64,000 bases of DNA from NCED01 sp035493955 (GTDB lineage Bacteria; Pseudomonadota; Alphaproteobacteria; Caulobacterales; Caulobacteraceae): contig DATJHI010000036.1 of assembly GCA_035493955.1 (NCBI GenBank), forward strand, positions 124,001 to 188,000. The letters are read 5' to 3'. Within the stretch, counting starts at the first letter, position 1. The number at the start of each line of letters is the position of its first letter. The translations under genes and the position numbers were made by a program. Below the pieces are notes generated by a model. That model searched no databases. It worked only from the letters and a program-made list of their open reading frames with translations, and had not been told where the DNA came from. This document shows, one piece after another, positions 41,666 to 49,782 of this stretch.

Positions 41666-44110
41666 ATGACCGATCTGACGCCGCACAACACCGGAGCCGA
41701 GGACTACGACGCCGACTCCATCAAGGTCCTCAAGGGCCTGGATGCGGTGCGCAAGCGCCCGGGGATGTACATCGGCGACACCGACGACGGCTCCGGCCTG
41801 CACCACATGGTCTACGAGGTGGTCGACAACGCCATCGACGAAGTGCTGGCCGGCTGGGCCACCGAGGTCGAGGTGATCCTGAACGCCGACGGCTCGGCCA
41901 CGGTGATCGACGACGGGCGCGGCATTCCCACCGACATTCATACCGAGGAGGGGGTTTCGGCGGCCGAGGTCATCATGACCCAGTTGCACGCGGGCGGTAA
42001 GTTCAACCAGAACAGCTACAAGGTCTCGGGCGGCCTGCACGGGGTGGGCGTCAGCGTCGTCAACGCCCTGTCCGATTTCCTCGACCTGAAGATCTGGCGC
42101 GAGGGCGACATCCACGAAATGCGCTTCAAGCGCGGCGACGCCATGGCCCCGCTGAAGGTGACCGGAAAGGCGCCCCTGCGCGCCAGCGGCCACCCGCTCA
42201 CCGGCACCAGCGTCACCTTCTTCCCCTCGATGGAGACCTTCGCGACCATCGAGTTCGACCGCAAGACCCTGGAGCACCGGTTGCGCGAACTGGCCTTCCT
42301 CAATTCGGGGGTGACCATCCGTTTCCGCGATCTGCGCGGGACCGAGCCGTTCGAAGAGACCATGCACTACGACGGCGGGGTGGAGGAGTTCGTCCGCCAT
42401 CTCGACAAGTCGAAGACGCCCATGATCAAGGCGCCGATCGTGGTCCGCGGCCGGCGCGAGCAGGTGGAGATCGACCTCTCCCTCTGGTGGAACGACAGCT
42501 ACCACGAGACCATGCTGTGCTTCACCAACAACATCCCGCAGCGCGACGGGGGCACGCACCTGGCCGCCTTCCGCGCCGCCTTGACCCGGGTGATTGGCAA
42601 CTACGTCGAGAGTTCCGGCGCCGGCAAGCGCGAGAAGATCAGCTTCTCCGGCGAGGACGCCCGCGAAGGCCTCACCTGCGTGCTGTCGATCAAGCTGCCC
42701 GATCCCAAGTTCTCGTCCCAGACCAAGGACAAGCTGGTCTCGTCGGAGGCCCGTCCCGCGGTGGAGGGCCTGGTCGGCGAGGGCCTGGCCCAGTGGTTCG
42801 AGGAGCATCCCGCCGAGGCCAAGCAGATCGTCGGCAAGATCGTCGAGGCCGCCGCCGCCCGCGAGGCCGCCCGCAAGGCCCGCGAATTGACCCGGCGCAA
42901 GTCGGTGCTGGACATCAGCTCCCTGCCCGGAAAACTCGCCGACTGTCAGGAGCGCGATCCGGCCAAGTCCGAACTGTTCATCGTGGAGGGCGACAGCGCC
43001 GGCGGCTCGGCCAAACAGGGGCGCAACCGGGAAAACCAGGCGGTGCTGCCGCTCAGGGGCAAGGTGCTCAATGTCGAGCGGGCCCGCTTCGACAAGATGC
43101 TGGGCTCCGAGCAGATTGGCACCCTGATCATGGCCCTGGGCGCCGGGATCGGCCGCGACGAGTTCGACGCCGACAAGATCCGCTATCACAAGATCATCAT
43201 CATGACCGACGCCGACGTCGACGGCGCCCACATCCGTACGCTGCTGCTGACCTTCTTCTACCGGCAGATGCCTGAGCTGATCGAGCGGGGCTACCTCTAC
43301 ATCGCCCAGCCGCCGCTCTATAAGGCGGCCAAGGGTAAGGCCTCGCGCTACCTCAAGGATGACGCGGAGATGGAGGCCTTCCTGTTCGACGAGGGCGTCG
43401 ACGGGGCCAGCCTCGATCTCGGGTCCGGCGAGCGGTTGACCGGCGCCGACCTGCGCCGCCTGGTGGTGGAATCGCGTCAGGCCAAGGCCCTGGTCGAACG
43501 TCTCGCCGCCCGCGCCCCGGCCTTCGCGATCGAACAGGCGGCCCTGTCCGGCCTGTTCGGCGAGCAGCCCGATCCGGCGAAGTCCGCCGCCCGCCTCGAC
43601 CTCTATGCGGAGGAGGGCGACGGGGGCTGGACCGGCTCGGCGGCGGTGGGACCCGGCGGTCCGGGCGTCGGCCCCGGCGGGTTCGTGTTCAGCCGCGTCC
43701 GCCGCGGGGTGTCCGAACGGATCGTGCTCGACGACCTGATGATCCACGCCGCCGACGCCCGCCGCCTGGCGGAGCGCGGTGCGGTCCTGGCCGAGACCTT
43801 CGCCACGCCGGCCATGTTCCGGCGCAAGGACAAGGAGACCAGCGTGCGCGGGCCGCTGGACCTGGTGGCGGCGATCATGGACGCCGGCCGCAAGGGCCTG
43901 TCGATCCAGCGCTACAAGGGCCTGGGCGAGATGAACGCCGAGCAGCTGTGGGAGACCACCCTCGACTACAACGCCCGCACCCTGCTGCAGGTGAAGGTCA
44001 GCCACGGCGACGACGCCGACGACATGTTCTCCAGGCTGATGGGCGATCTGGTCGAGCCGCGGCGGGAGTTCATCCAGGAGAATGCCCTGGATGCCGAGGT
44101 GGACGTCTAA
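41666..44110 (+). CDS. gyrB: DNA gyrase subunit B
   Basis: 814 residues. The GHKL ATPase region has EVVDNAIDEVLAG, VIDDGRGIPTDIH and GGLHGVGVSVVNALS. The TOPRIM region has VEGDSAGGSAKQGRNR and IMTDADVDGAHIRTLLL, and the C-terminus has QRYKGLGEMNAEQLWETT. A Gly/Pro-rich insert (VGPGGPGVGPGG, about 655-670) interrupts the TOPRIM-proximal tail region. With GyrA it introduces negative supercoils. Its last 41 nt overlap the end of the YggU-family gene on the other strand. Confidence 0.98.
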   Translation: MTDLTPHNTGAEDYDADSIKVLKGLDAVRKRPGMYIGDTDDGSGLHHMVYEVVDNAIDEVLAGWATEVEVILNADGSATVIDDGRGIPTDIHTEEGVSAAEVIMTQLHAGGKFNQNSYKVSGGLHGVGVSVVNALSDFLDLKIWREGDIHEMRFKRGDAMAPLKVTGKAPLRASGHPLTGTSVTFFPSMETFATIEFDRKTLEHRLRELAFLNSGVTIRFRDLRGTEPFEETMHYDGGVEEFVRHLDKSKTPMIKAPIVVRGRREQVEIDLSLWWNDSYHETMLCFTNNIPQRDGGTHLAAFRAALTRVIGNYVESSGAGKREKISFSGEDAREGLTCVLSIKLPDPKFSSQTKDKLVSSEARPAVEGLVGEGLAQWFEEHPAEAKQIVGKIVEAAAAREAARKARELTRRKSVLDISSLPGKLADCQERDPAKSELFIVEGDSAGGSAKQGRNRENQAVLPLRGKVLNVERARFDKMLGSEQIGTLIMALGAGIGRDEFDADKIRYHKIIIMTDADVDGAHIRTLLLTFFYRQMPELIERGYLYIAQPPLYKAAKGKASRYLKDDAEMEAFLFDEGVDGASLDLGSGERLTGADLRRLVVESRQAKALVERLAARAPAFAIEQAALSGLFGEQPDPAKSAARLDLYAEEGDGGWTGSAAVGPGGPGVGPGGFVFSRVRRGVSERIVLDDLMIHAADARRLAERGAVLAETFATPAMFRRKDKETSVRGPLDLVAAIMDAGRKGLSIQRYKGLGEMNAEQLWETTLDYNARTLLQVKVSHGDDADDMFSRLMGDLVEPRREFIQENALDAEVDV

Positions 44111-44408
44111 AGGCTGGCGCTACGTCTCGGGCCGGCGGTTCCCCGAACGCCGCCGCGACCTGCGTCTCATCCACGCCCTCGATCTCCACCGCCTTCAGCC
44201 GACTCTGACCGCCGCGCGCCACGCGCACGGTCGATCGGCGCACGCCGAGCGCCTTGGCGAGAAGCTGTTCCAGGGCGGCGTTGGCCTCGCCCTCGACCGG
44301 GGCGGCGCGGACGCGCGCGGACAGGACCGGACGCCCCTCGGGATCGAGGCTCCAGCCGTCCACCCGGTCCGCCCCGCCCTTCGGCGTCAGCCGGACATGC
44401 AGGATCAA
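44070..44408 (-). CDS. DUF167 (YggU) family protein
   Basis: 112 residues from a TTG start at 44406-44408; no ATG or GTG alternative gives the family N-terminus LHVRLTPKGGADRVDG. The conserved RVRAAPVEGEANAALEQLLA and VRVARGGQSRLKAVEIEG are typical of this small alpha/beta fold of unknown function. The C-terminal 25 residues are basic and Pro-rich and are encoded over the gyrB 3' end. It follows the YggT gene by 6 nt, a common pairing. Confidence 0.88.
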   Translation of the reverse strand: MILHVRLTPKGGADRVDGWSLDPEGRPVLSARVRAAPVEGEANAALEQLLAKALGVRRSTVRVARGGQSRLKAVEIEGVDETQVAAAFGEPPARDVAPAFRRPPRHPGHSPG

Positions 44409-44414
44409 GACAGC

Positions 44415-44720
44415 TCAGCCCAGGGCGGCGATCAGCGGCCCGGCGATGGTGCGCTCGATCAGGATCCGCAGGGCCTGCAGCAGCAGGATCAGGATGATCG
44501 GGCTGATGTCGATGCCGCCCAGGTTGGGCATGAACCGGCGGATCGGCGCCAGCATCGGGGCGGTGACGGCGTCCAGCACCTGCAGGATCCGGTTCACCGT
44601 GCGGTTGCGCACGTTCAGCACGTCGAAGGCGATCAGCCACGACAGGATCGCGTTGACGATGACCACGAAGACGACGAGGTCGATCAGGCTGAAAATCAAA
44701 AACAGAAGGGCGCTGCCCAT
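44415..44720 (-). CDS. YggT family membrane protein
   Basis: 101 residues with two hydrophobic stretches, LLFLIFSLIDLVVFVVIVNA near the start and ISPIILILLLQALRI near the end. Between them lies the family core NRILQVLDAVTAPMLAPIRR. YggT proteins are small inner-membrane proteins of unsettled function. It precedes the YggU gene in the same orientation with a 6-nt gap, so the two are probably co-transcribed. Confidence 0.9.
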   Translation of the reverse strand: MGSALLFLIFSLIDLVVFVVIVNAILSWLIAFDVLNVRNRTVNRILQVLDAVTAPMLAPIRRFMPNLGGIDISPIILILLLQALRILIERTIAGPLIAALG

Positions 44721-44806
44721 GGTCCCCCCGGCGTCGACTGCACGTTCAATAGCCCGCGCCCCGCGGTCGCGGCAAGGCTGGTGCTGAAACGCCTAGCCGG
44801 GCTCGC

Positions 44807-44836
44807 TTGACAAGGCGTCGGGGCGGACCTTATTTG
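44807..44836 (+). promoter_or_regulatory. Candidate promoter for tRNA-Ala
   Basis: TTGACA at 44807-44812 and TATTTG at 44831-44836 with an 18-nt spacer, 43 nt before the tRNA. The -35 is a perfect consensus. Confidence 0.5.
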
Positions 44837-44879
44837 CCGCCTCCCGCGCGGGACCCCGGTCCTCGCGGGCCGGGCGTAT

Positions 44880-44955
44880 GGGGCCGTAGCTCAGTTGGTA
44901 GAGCGTCTCGTTCGCAATGAGAAGGTCAGCGGTTCGACTCCGCTCGGCTCCACCA
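44880..44955 (+). tRNA. tRNA-Ala (anticodon CGC)
   Basis: The cloverleaf is complete: acceptor GGGGCCG pairs with CGGCTCC, D arm GCTC/GAGC, anticodon stem TCTCG/TGAGA with loop TTCGCAA, T arm AGCGG/CCGCT with TTCGACT, discriminator A and encoded CCA. Anticodon CGC reads alanine GCG codons, which should be frequent in this GC-rich genome. Confidence 0.95.
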
Positions 44956-45039
44956 TCCGCCCCACCCATCCCTGACATCCGCGCCGCCTCGGCCCGGCTC
45001 TTGCTGGGTTCCGGGCGACTCCATCGGTTGGGCGGGACC

Positions 45040-45264
45040 ATGTTCCAAATCGAGATCGACGTTCGCACCGGCAGGGAAGCCGAACGCTTCAACACCGCGG
45101 TCTACCGGTTCCTCGAACTGCACGCGGACGGTCTCGACGGCCTCGAGCTGGTCAAGATCGAGTCGCATCCCGAGGGTCCGCTCGAGCGCAAGACCCTGAC
45201 CCTGTGGAGCCCGGAATCGGTGGCCGAATTCCAAAGCTTCTGGGCCAGGGCGCGGCGGGCCTGA
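45040..45264 (+). CDS. Small conserved hypothetical protein
   Basis: 74 residues from the ATG at 45040; longer frames would run back into the tRNA gene. The sequence (MFQIEIDVRTGREAERFNTA, VYRFLELHADGLDGLELVKI, then TLTLWSPESVAEFQSFWARA) looks like a compact alpha/beta domain with balanced composition, not a chance frame. No family is recognised. It lies between tRNA-Ala and a small lipoprotein gene on the same strand. Confidence 0.6.
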   Translation: MFQIEIDVRTGREAERFNTAVYRFLELHADGLDGLELVKIESHPEGPLERKTLTLWSPESVAEFQSFWARARRA

Positions 45265-45390
45265 TCCTCCGAACGCCCGGTTTCCAACAAAAACTTCGCC
45301 GACGATCGCCACGCTTTTGCGGTTCGCGAGTTGAAGCCCTGCGGCGAAGCGGCTCCTGACGAGCCGCGCGACCGTTTTTGGGAGACCTCC

Positions 45391-45690
45391 ATGCGTATCG
45401 CCATCCTGCTCGCCGCCGGCGCGGCTGCCCTGACCCTTGCCGCTTGCGGCGCCAAGACCGACAAGGCCGCCGACGCGGCCAATGAAGCGGCCAACGCCGC
45501 GGCGGCCGCGTCCGCGGCCTCGACCTCGGCCAATGTCGCAGCCAGCTATGCGGCCGACGCCGCCACCACAGGCAACGTCACCGACGCCAAGGTCGGCGCG
45601 GACGCCGCCGCTGCGGCCGGCAAGGATGCGGAAAAGGCCGGGGACGCCGCCAAGGACGCCGGCGACAAGGCCAAGGACGCGGCCCACTAG
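45391..45690 (+). CDS. Small Ala-rich lipoprotein
   Basis: 99 residues from the ATG at 45391, with GGGAGA upstream. The signal peptide ends LTLAACGAK, a clear lipobox with the Cys near residue 19. The mature part is a repetitive helix of Ala, Asp, Lys and Asn (KAADAANEAANAAAAASAAS; KDAEKAGDAAKDAGDKAKDA), giving an 11-residue-like amphipathic pattern. It is probably an abundant envelope or stress-type lipoprotein; no catalytic role is expected. It ends in a strong hairpin shared with galE. Confidence 0.75.
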   Translation: MRIAILLAAGAAALTLAACGAKTDKAADAANEAANAAAAASAASTSANVAASYAADAATTGNVTDAKVGADAAAAAGKDAEKAGDAAKDAGDKAKDAAH

Positions 45691-45697
45691 GTCGGCC

Positions 45698-45730
45698 GGC
45701 GGGGGCCCGCGCCCGGCGCGCGGCCCCGCC
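45698..45730. terminator. Bidirectional terminator between the lipoprotein gene and galE
   Basis: GGCGGGG (45698-45704) and CCCCGCC (45724-45730) form the outer stem and further GC pairs can form inside. It sits 8 nt after one stop and 17 nt before the other in a convergent gap. Confidence 0.6.
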
Positions 45731-45746
45731 TATCGTCCCTGGATGA

Positions 45747-46745
45747 TCACCAGGCCCGCTCGCGCTGCCAGCGGGCGGCGTCGCGGATGATCGTGTCCAT
45801 GTCCGACACCCGCGCCGTCCAGCCCAGCCGCCTTTGCAGCAGGCTGGAATCGGCGACCAGGGAGGGCGGGTCGCCGGCGCGCCGGGGCCCGACCGTGCGA
45901 GGGACCGGCGCCCCCAGCACCCGTTCGGCCGCCTCGATCACCTGCTTGACGCTGGCGCCCTGGCCGGTGCCGACGTTCAGGATCGCGCTTTCGGCCCCGT
46001 CGAGCAGGGTGGCGATGGCGCGGACATGGGCCTCGGCCAGGTCGACCACGTGGATGTAGTCGCGGATCGGGGTGCCGTCCGGGGTGGGATAGTCCTCGCC
46101 GAACACGGTGAGCCCCGGGCCCGTGCCCAAAACCGCCTTGACCAGGTTGGGGATCAGGTGGGTTTCGGGTTCATGGCTTTCGCCGGTCTCGCCCTCGGGG
46201 TCGGCCCCGGCGGCGTTGAAATAGCGCAGGGCGTTCCAGCGGAACGGATGGGCCTGGCCGAACCAGCGCAGGGCGCTTTCGAAGGCCAGCTTGGAGGCGC
46301 CGTAGGGATTGATCGGGACGGTGGGGTGGGTCTCCGGGATCGGCGATACCGACGGCACCCCATAGACCGCGGCGGTGGAGGAGAAGACGAAGGCCTCGAC
46401 CCCGCCCTCGATCAGCGCCTGGGCGAAGGCGACCGCCGCTCCGACGTTGTTGTCGTAGTATTTCAGCGGGTTGGAGACCGATTCCCCGACCAGGCTGTAG
46501 GCGGCGAAGTGCATGGCTCCCTTGATCTCGTAGCGCCTGATCAGGTCGGCCACCAGCGCCCGGTCGCGCAGGTCGCCGCGCTCGAACGGTCCCCACTTCA
46601 CCGCGGCCGCATAGCCGGTCGACAGGTTGTCCAGCACCACCGGCAAATAGCCGGCGGCCTTGAGGGCCTTACAGGTCTGCGACCCGATATAGCCCGCGCC
46701 CCCCGCCACCAGGATCGCAGGGCGGGTCAGGGCGGGCGAGGTCAT
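45747..46745 (-). CDS. galE: UDP-glucose 4-epimerase GalE
   Basis: 332 residues. The NAD-binding motif is LVAGGAGYIGSQTCKAL; the catalytic Ser-Tyr-Lys set is in FVFSSTAAVYG and INPYGASKLAFE; FNAAGADPEGETGE and RDYIHVVDLAEAH are typical of the family. It interconverts UDP-glucose and UDP-galactose for envelope polysaccharides. It is separated from the upstream gapR unit by a hairpin and 118 nt, so it probably has its own promoter. Confidence 0.93.
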   Translation of the reverse strand: MTSPALTRPAILVAGGAGYIGSQTCKALKAAGYLPVVLDNLSTGYAAAVKWGPFERGDLRDRALVADLIRRYEIKGAMHFAAYSLVGESVSNPLKYYDNNVGAAVAFAQALIEGGVEAFVFSSTAAVYGVPSVSPIPETHPTVPINPYGASKLAFESALRWFGQAHPFRWNALRYFNAAGADPEGETGESHEPETHLIPNLVKAVLGTGPGLTVFGEDYPTPDGTPIRDYIHVVDLAEAHVRAIATLLDGAESAILNVGTGQGASVKQVIEAAERVLGAPVPRTVGPRRAGDPPSLVADSSLLQRRLGWTARVSDMDTIIRDAARWQRERAW

Positions 46746-46797
46746 GCGAATCTCCAGGAGGGCGGGGCGGCGATGCCAACGGCAGGCGCCGGCCTAA

Positions 46798-46818
46798 GGT
46801 TCCCTAATACAGGGAGCC
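46798..46818 (-). terminator. Candidate terminator after the gapR unit
   Basis: GGTTCCCT (46798-46805) and AGGGAGCC (46811-46818) pair with one mismatch around a 5-nt loop, 46 nt after the stop of the gene downstream of gapR and before galE, all on the minus strand. Confidence 0.45.
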
Positions 46819-46863
46819 TCGTGACGAAAGCCGCGGTGCTGGTTCCTTTTCCGGCAGGCGAAT

Positions 46864-47175
46864 TCAGTCCGGCTTGGGTTTTCGTCCGAACCGCCGGGCC
46901 GGTTTTTCGCCGGTCGCCTTGGCGGCGATCTCCTTCAGCTTGACGGTCTGCATGATGGAGAGCGCTTGGCCGGCGGTGCCCTTCTCGGGATCGCCGAAGG
47001 CGCGGCCGTAAGTCTTCACCCGCTCTTCGACCGATCCGAGGAACTCCCCTTCCCAGTCGGACAGCTCGACCCCCTGTTTGGCGGCGGTGAGGCGTGCGCG
47101 TCGAAGCGCCCGCAACGCGGCGCGCTCAGCCGCCTTGCGGGCCAGCGTCCTCAGATCTGTCGGCTTATCCCTCAC
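46864..47175 (-). CDS. Basic hypothetical protein co-translated with gapR
   Basis: 103 residues from a GTG that overlaps the gapR stop (GTGA, 47172-47175). It is rich in Arg, Lys and Ala (AERAALRALRRARLTAAKQG), contains SDWEGEFLGSVEERVKTYGR and ends KPARRFGRKPKPD. The central part is acidic and structured, the ends are basic. It may bind nucleic acid or the product of gapR, but no family with a known role is recognised. The stop-start overlap implies translational coupling to gapR. Confidence 0.75.
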   Translation of the reverse strand: MRDKPTDLRTLARKAAERAALRALRRARLTAAKQGVELSDWEGEFLGSVEERVKTYGRAFGDPEKGTAGQALSIMQTVKLKEIAAKATGEKPARRFGRKPKPD

Positions 47176-47447
47176 AGACCCCCGATCGCGGACAGATAGA
47201 GGTCGATCAGAGCCTCCTCCTCCTGGCGCTTGGCCTTGTCCTGTTTGCGCATGCGCACGACCTTGCGGATGATCTTGCTGTCGAAGCCCTCGCCCTTGGC
47301 CTCGGCATAGACCTCCTTCAGGTCGGCCATGATCGCCGCCTTGTCCTCTTCCAGCCGCTCGATGCGCTCGATGATGGTCTTAAGGCGGGTCTGGGCGGTG
47401 GCGTTGAGGACTTCGACATTGGCGTCGAAGGAAGCGTCGTCGGCCAT
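47172..47447 (-). CDS. gapR: Nucleoid-associated protein GapR (DUF2312)
   Basis: 91 residues, almost entirely a coiled coil (TAQTRLKTIIERIERLEEDK; DLKEVYAEAKGEGFDSKIIR) ending KQDKAKRQEEEALIDLYLSA, the DUF2312 signature. In Caulobacter GapR encircles overtwisted, AT-rich DNA ahead of replication and transcription and stimulates gyrase and topoisomerase IV. The ATG is followed by a variable acidic N-terminus (ADDASFDANVEVLN). It precedes a small basic gene with overlapping stop and start. Confidence 0.93.
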   Translation of the reverse strand: MADDASFDANVEVLNATAQTRLKTIIERIERLEEDKAAIMADLKEVYAEAKGEGFDSKIIRKVVRMRKQDKAKRQEEEALIDLYLSAIGGL

Positions 47448-47501
47448 TGGGCTACTCCGGGAAAGGGGCGGGGCGGACCCGCCAAAAGAGGGAATCGCCG
47501 T

Positions 47502-48110
47502 TTACAGCAATCCGCGCGATTCCAGGGCCGGACGCAAGGCCGCGGGGTCGTCAAACAGGTGGACATCGAACCCCAGCCTGTGGGCGGCTTCGACGTTGTG
47601 GGGCAGGTCGTCGACGAACAGCATGTCGGCGGGCTGCAATCCTGCCCTGGCGCAGGCGATCTCGAAGATGGCGGGGTCGGGCTTGGTCACGCCTTCGTCG
47701 CCGGACACGACGATGTCGCGGAACAGGCCGTAGACCGGGCTCATGGCAAAGACCTCCGCGGCCTTCTGCGAGGGCATGTTGGTCAGGGCGTAGAGGGGCG
47801 TGCCCCTGGCCTGCATCGCCTCGATGGCGTCGACGGTCTCGGTGATCATGCCGCCGGCCAGCATCTCGCCGAAGCGCGCATCCCAGGCGCGGATCGCGTC
47901 GGCGTGCTTAGGGTATCGGGCGATGAGGGGCAGGGCGTTTTCGGCCATGGGAACCCCGCGGTCGTGGGCGCCATGCCAGGCCATGGTGCAGACGTGGTCC
48001 AAGAACCAGTCGCACTCGTCCGGATCAGGGAAGATCTTGGAATAGAGGGCGCGCGGATCCCAGCGCACCAGGACATTGCCGACGTCGAACAGGACGGCTC
48101 GGGCGGTCAT
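47502..48110 (-). CDS. HAD-superfamily (subclass IA) hydrolase
   Basis: 202 residues. The nucleophile motif is LFDVGNVLVRWD (Asp9), where Gly-Asn replaces the usual x-Asp, a form common in haloacid-dehalogenase/phosphatase members. TNMPS (motif II), KPDPAIFEIA (motif III) and LFVDDLPHNVEAA (motif IV) follow. It probably dephosphorylates a small metabolite; the substrate is unknown. It lies 54 nt upstream of gapR and 22 nt downstream of rpmJ on the same strand. Confidence 0.87.
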   Translation of the reverse strand: MTARAVLFDVGNVLVRWDPRALYSKIFPDPDECDWFLDHVCTMAWHGAHDRGVPMAENALPLIARYPKHADAIRAWDARFGEMLAGGMITETVDAIEAMQARGTPLYALTNMPSQKAAEVFAMSPVYGLFRDIVVSGDEGVTKPDPAIFEIACARAGLQPADMLFVDDLPHNVEAAHRLGFDVHLFDDPAALRPALESRGLL

Positions 48111-48132
48111 CCGACACGCCCGGCGATCGGCC

Positions 48133-48258
48133 TCAGCCCTGGCGGGCCTTGAAGCGCGGGTCGGTCTTGTTGATGACGTAGACGCGGCCCTTGCGGCGCA
48201 CGACCTTGCAGTCGCGGTGGCGGGTCTTGAGCGACTTGAGGGAGCTTCTGACCTTCAT
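48133..48258 (-). CDS. rpmJ: 50S ribosomal protein L36
   Basis: 41 residues, MKVRSSLKSLKTRHRDCKVV then RRKGRVYVINKTDPRFKARQ and G. This is the longer L36 form typical of alphaproteobacteria; only one Cys remains, so the four-residue zinc site is absent. It has a predicted promoter and a leader hairpin upstream, and the HAD gene follows by 22 nt. Confidence 0.97.
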   Translation of the reverse strand: MKVRSSLKSLKTRHRDCKVVRRKGRVYVINKTDPRFKARQG

Positions 48259-48293
48259 GGCCTGTCTCACGGGTCGGCGACTAGAAACGCAAA

Positions 48294-48319
48294 CCCGCGC
48301 GAGGGGGACCCTGCGCGGG
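48294..48319 (-). promoter_or_regulatory. Hairpin with T-rich flank in the rpmJ leader
   Basis: On the minus strand CCCGCGC and GCGCGGG form a 7-bp stem with a 12-nt loop, followed by TTTGCGTTTC. It begins about 6 nt after the predicted transcription start and ends 35 nt before the rpmJ start, so it could act as an attenuator or a 5' stabiliser. Confidence 0.5.
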
Positions 48320-48331
48320 CGGTGAGCGGTG

Positions 48332-48360
48332 CGTATAGGGGCACGGGGACGCGGAGTCAA
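48332..48360 (-). promoter_or_regulatory. Candidate promoter for rpmJ with a GANTC site in the -35
   Basis: On the minus strand TTGACTC (48360-48354), a 14-nt spacer and CCTATACG (48339-48332). GACTC is a CcrM-type GANTC site inside the -35 element. The start would lie near 48325. Confidence 0.5.
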
Positions 48361-48432
48361 ACCTAAGGGAGCTCTCGGCGTTGTTACAGCGGGGCGGTTG
48401 AACGGCCTTCGGAACAGGATAGCCTTCACCGC

Positions 48433-49704
48433 ATGAATCGCCGGGCCTTTGTGTTCTCGACGGCCGGTCTTGCGGCGATCCCCAATCCGTCGATCTGGGG
48501 CGGGTCCTTGTTGCCGGTCGCCCTGGACCCCCTGACCCCGTCCGGGGATTTCGACGGCTGGCGTCGCGCCTTCATCGACCGGGCGGCGAGCGCCGGCTTC
48601 GCCCGCGACCGCGTCGGCTCCGAACTCGCGACCGTTACCTCCGACCCCAAGGTGCTACAGGCGGATCAGCGCCAACCTGAACTTTCCCGTCCCATCGGCG
48701 ACTATATGGCGGGCGCTGTTTCGGAGGCCCGGGTGCAGCGGGGCCGCGGCTATCGTGCAGAATTGGCCCCGGTGCTCGACCGCATCGCCGACCGCACCGG
48801 CTTGGCGCCGGAGATCCTGCTGGCGATCTGGGCGGTGGAATCCAACTTCGGCCAGAACCAGGGCGGGTTCGACGTGGTCCGCTCGCTGGCCACCCTGGCC
48901 GCCGACGGCCGTCGCCGTGACTGGGCCGAACGCCAACTGATGGCTTCGCTGCGGATCATCTTCTCCGGCGAGGCGCCGCGGGACCGGCTGAAAGGCTCCT
49001 GGGCCGGGGCCATGGGCCAGACCCAGTTCACGCCGGAGGACTATCTGGCCTGGGCGGTGGACGAGGACGGCGACGGCCGCCGCGACATCTGGGGCTCCTC
49101 GGCGGACGCCCTGGGGTCGGCGGGCAACTTCCTCGCCCACAAGGCGGCCTGGCGGCGGGGGGAAACCTGGGCGCGGGAGGCGGTGCTGCCGCGCGTGGGT
49201 TTCGATTACAGCCTGGCCGAGGGACCGTTCCAACCCTGGAGCGCCTGGGCGGCGATGGGAGTGCGCACGGCCGACGGCCAATCCTGGGGCGAGGGGGAGG
49301 CGTCCGAGGCGATGGGCCTGATCCTGCCCGCCGGCTATACCGGCCCGGCCTTCATGATCCTGCCCAACCACATGGCCATCCGGGCCTACAACAATTCGAC
49401 CACCTATGCCCTGGCCGTGGGCCTCCTGGCCGACCGCATCGCCGGCAGGCCGGCGTTGACCCAGGCCTGGCCCGCCGACCAGCCCTTGTCCCTGGCCGAT
49501 CGCATGGGCGCCCAGATGGCGCTCACCCGTCTGGGTTTCGACGCGGGCGAACCGGACGGAGTGCTGGGGCTGAAGACCCGGGCCGCAGCGCGCGCCTGGC
49601 AGAAGGCCAGGGGTCTGCCGGCGGACGGCTATCTATCCTATCGGCTGATCCAGACGCTCAAGATCCAGGCCGGTTTGGCGGATGCGACGACGCCGACACT
49701 CTAG
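48433..49704 (+). CDS. Lytic murein transglycosylase (MltB/SltB type) with peptidoglycan-binding domain
   Basis: 423 residues. The N-terminus MNRRAFVFSTAGLAAIP carries a twin-arginine-like signal. The transglycosylase domain (about 35-330) includes ILLAIWAVESNFGQNQGG with the catalytic Glu, GSWAGAMGQTQFTPEDYLAW and DGDGRRDIWGSSADALGSAG. A peptidoglycan-binding domain 1 module (about 360-415) ends the protein (LGFDAGEPDGVLGLKTRAAA). It cleaves glycan strands with formation of 1,6-anhydromuramic ends during wall turnover. It diverges from rpmJ. Confidence 0.94.
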   Translation: MNRRAFVFSTAGLAAIPNPSIWGGSLLPVALDPLTPSGDFDGWRRAFIDRAASAGFARDRVGSELATVTSDPKVLQADQRQPELSRPIGDYMAGAVSEARVQRGRGYRAELAPVLDRIADRTGLAPEILLAIWAVESNFGQNQGGFDVVRSLATLAADGRRRDWAERQLMASLRIIFSGEAPRDRLKGSWAGAMGQTQFTPEDYLAWAVDEDGDGRRDIWGSSADALGSAGNFLAHKAAWRRGETWAREAVLPRVGFDYSLAEGPFQPWSAWAAMGVRTADGQSWGEGEASEAMGLILPAGYTGPAFMILPNHMAIRAYNNSTTYALAVGLLADRIAGRPALTQAWPADQPLSLADRMGAQMALTRLGFDAGEPDGVLGLKTRAAARAWQKARGLPADGYLSYRLIQTLKIQAGLADATTPTL

Positions 49705-49782
49705 CGGGCTTGAGCCCCTTTGCTCCGGCGTGATAGTCGCCCCCTTGATAGAAACTGTGTGCTTGCCAAGGATCTGACCGAA

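Noticed and set aside
41615..44005. 796-codon open frame opposite gyrB
   Set aside because: Antisense shadow of gyrB, with no domain and no ribosome binding site.
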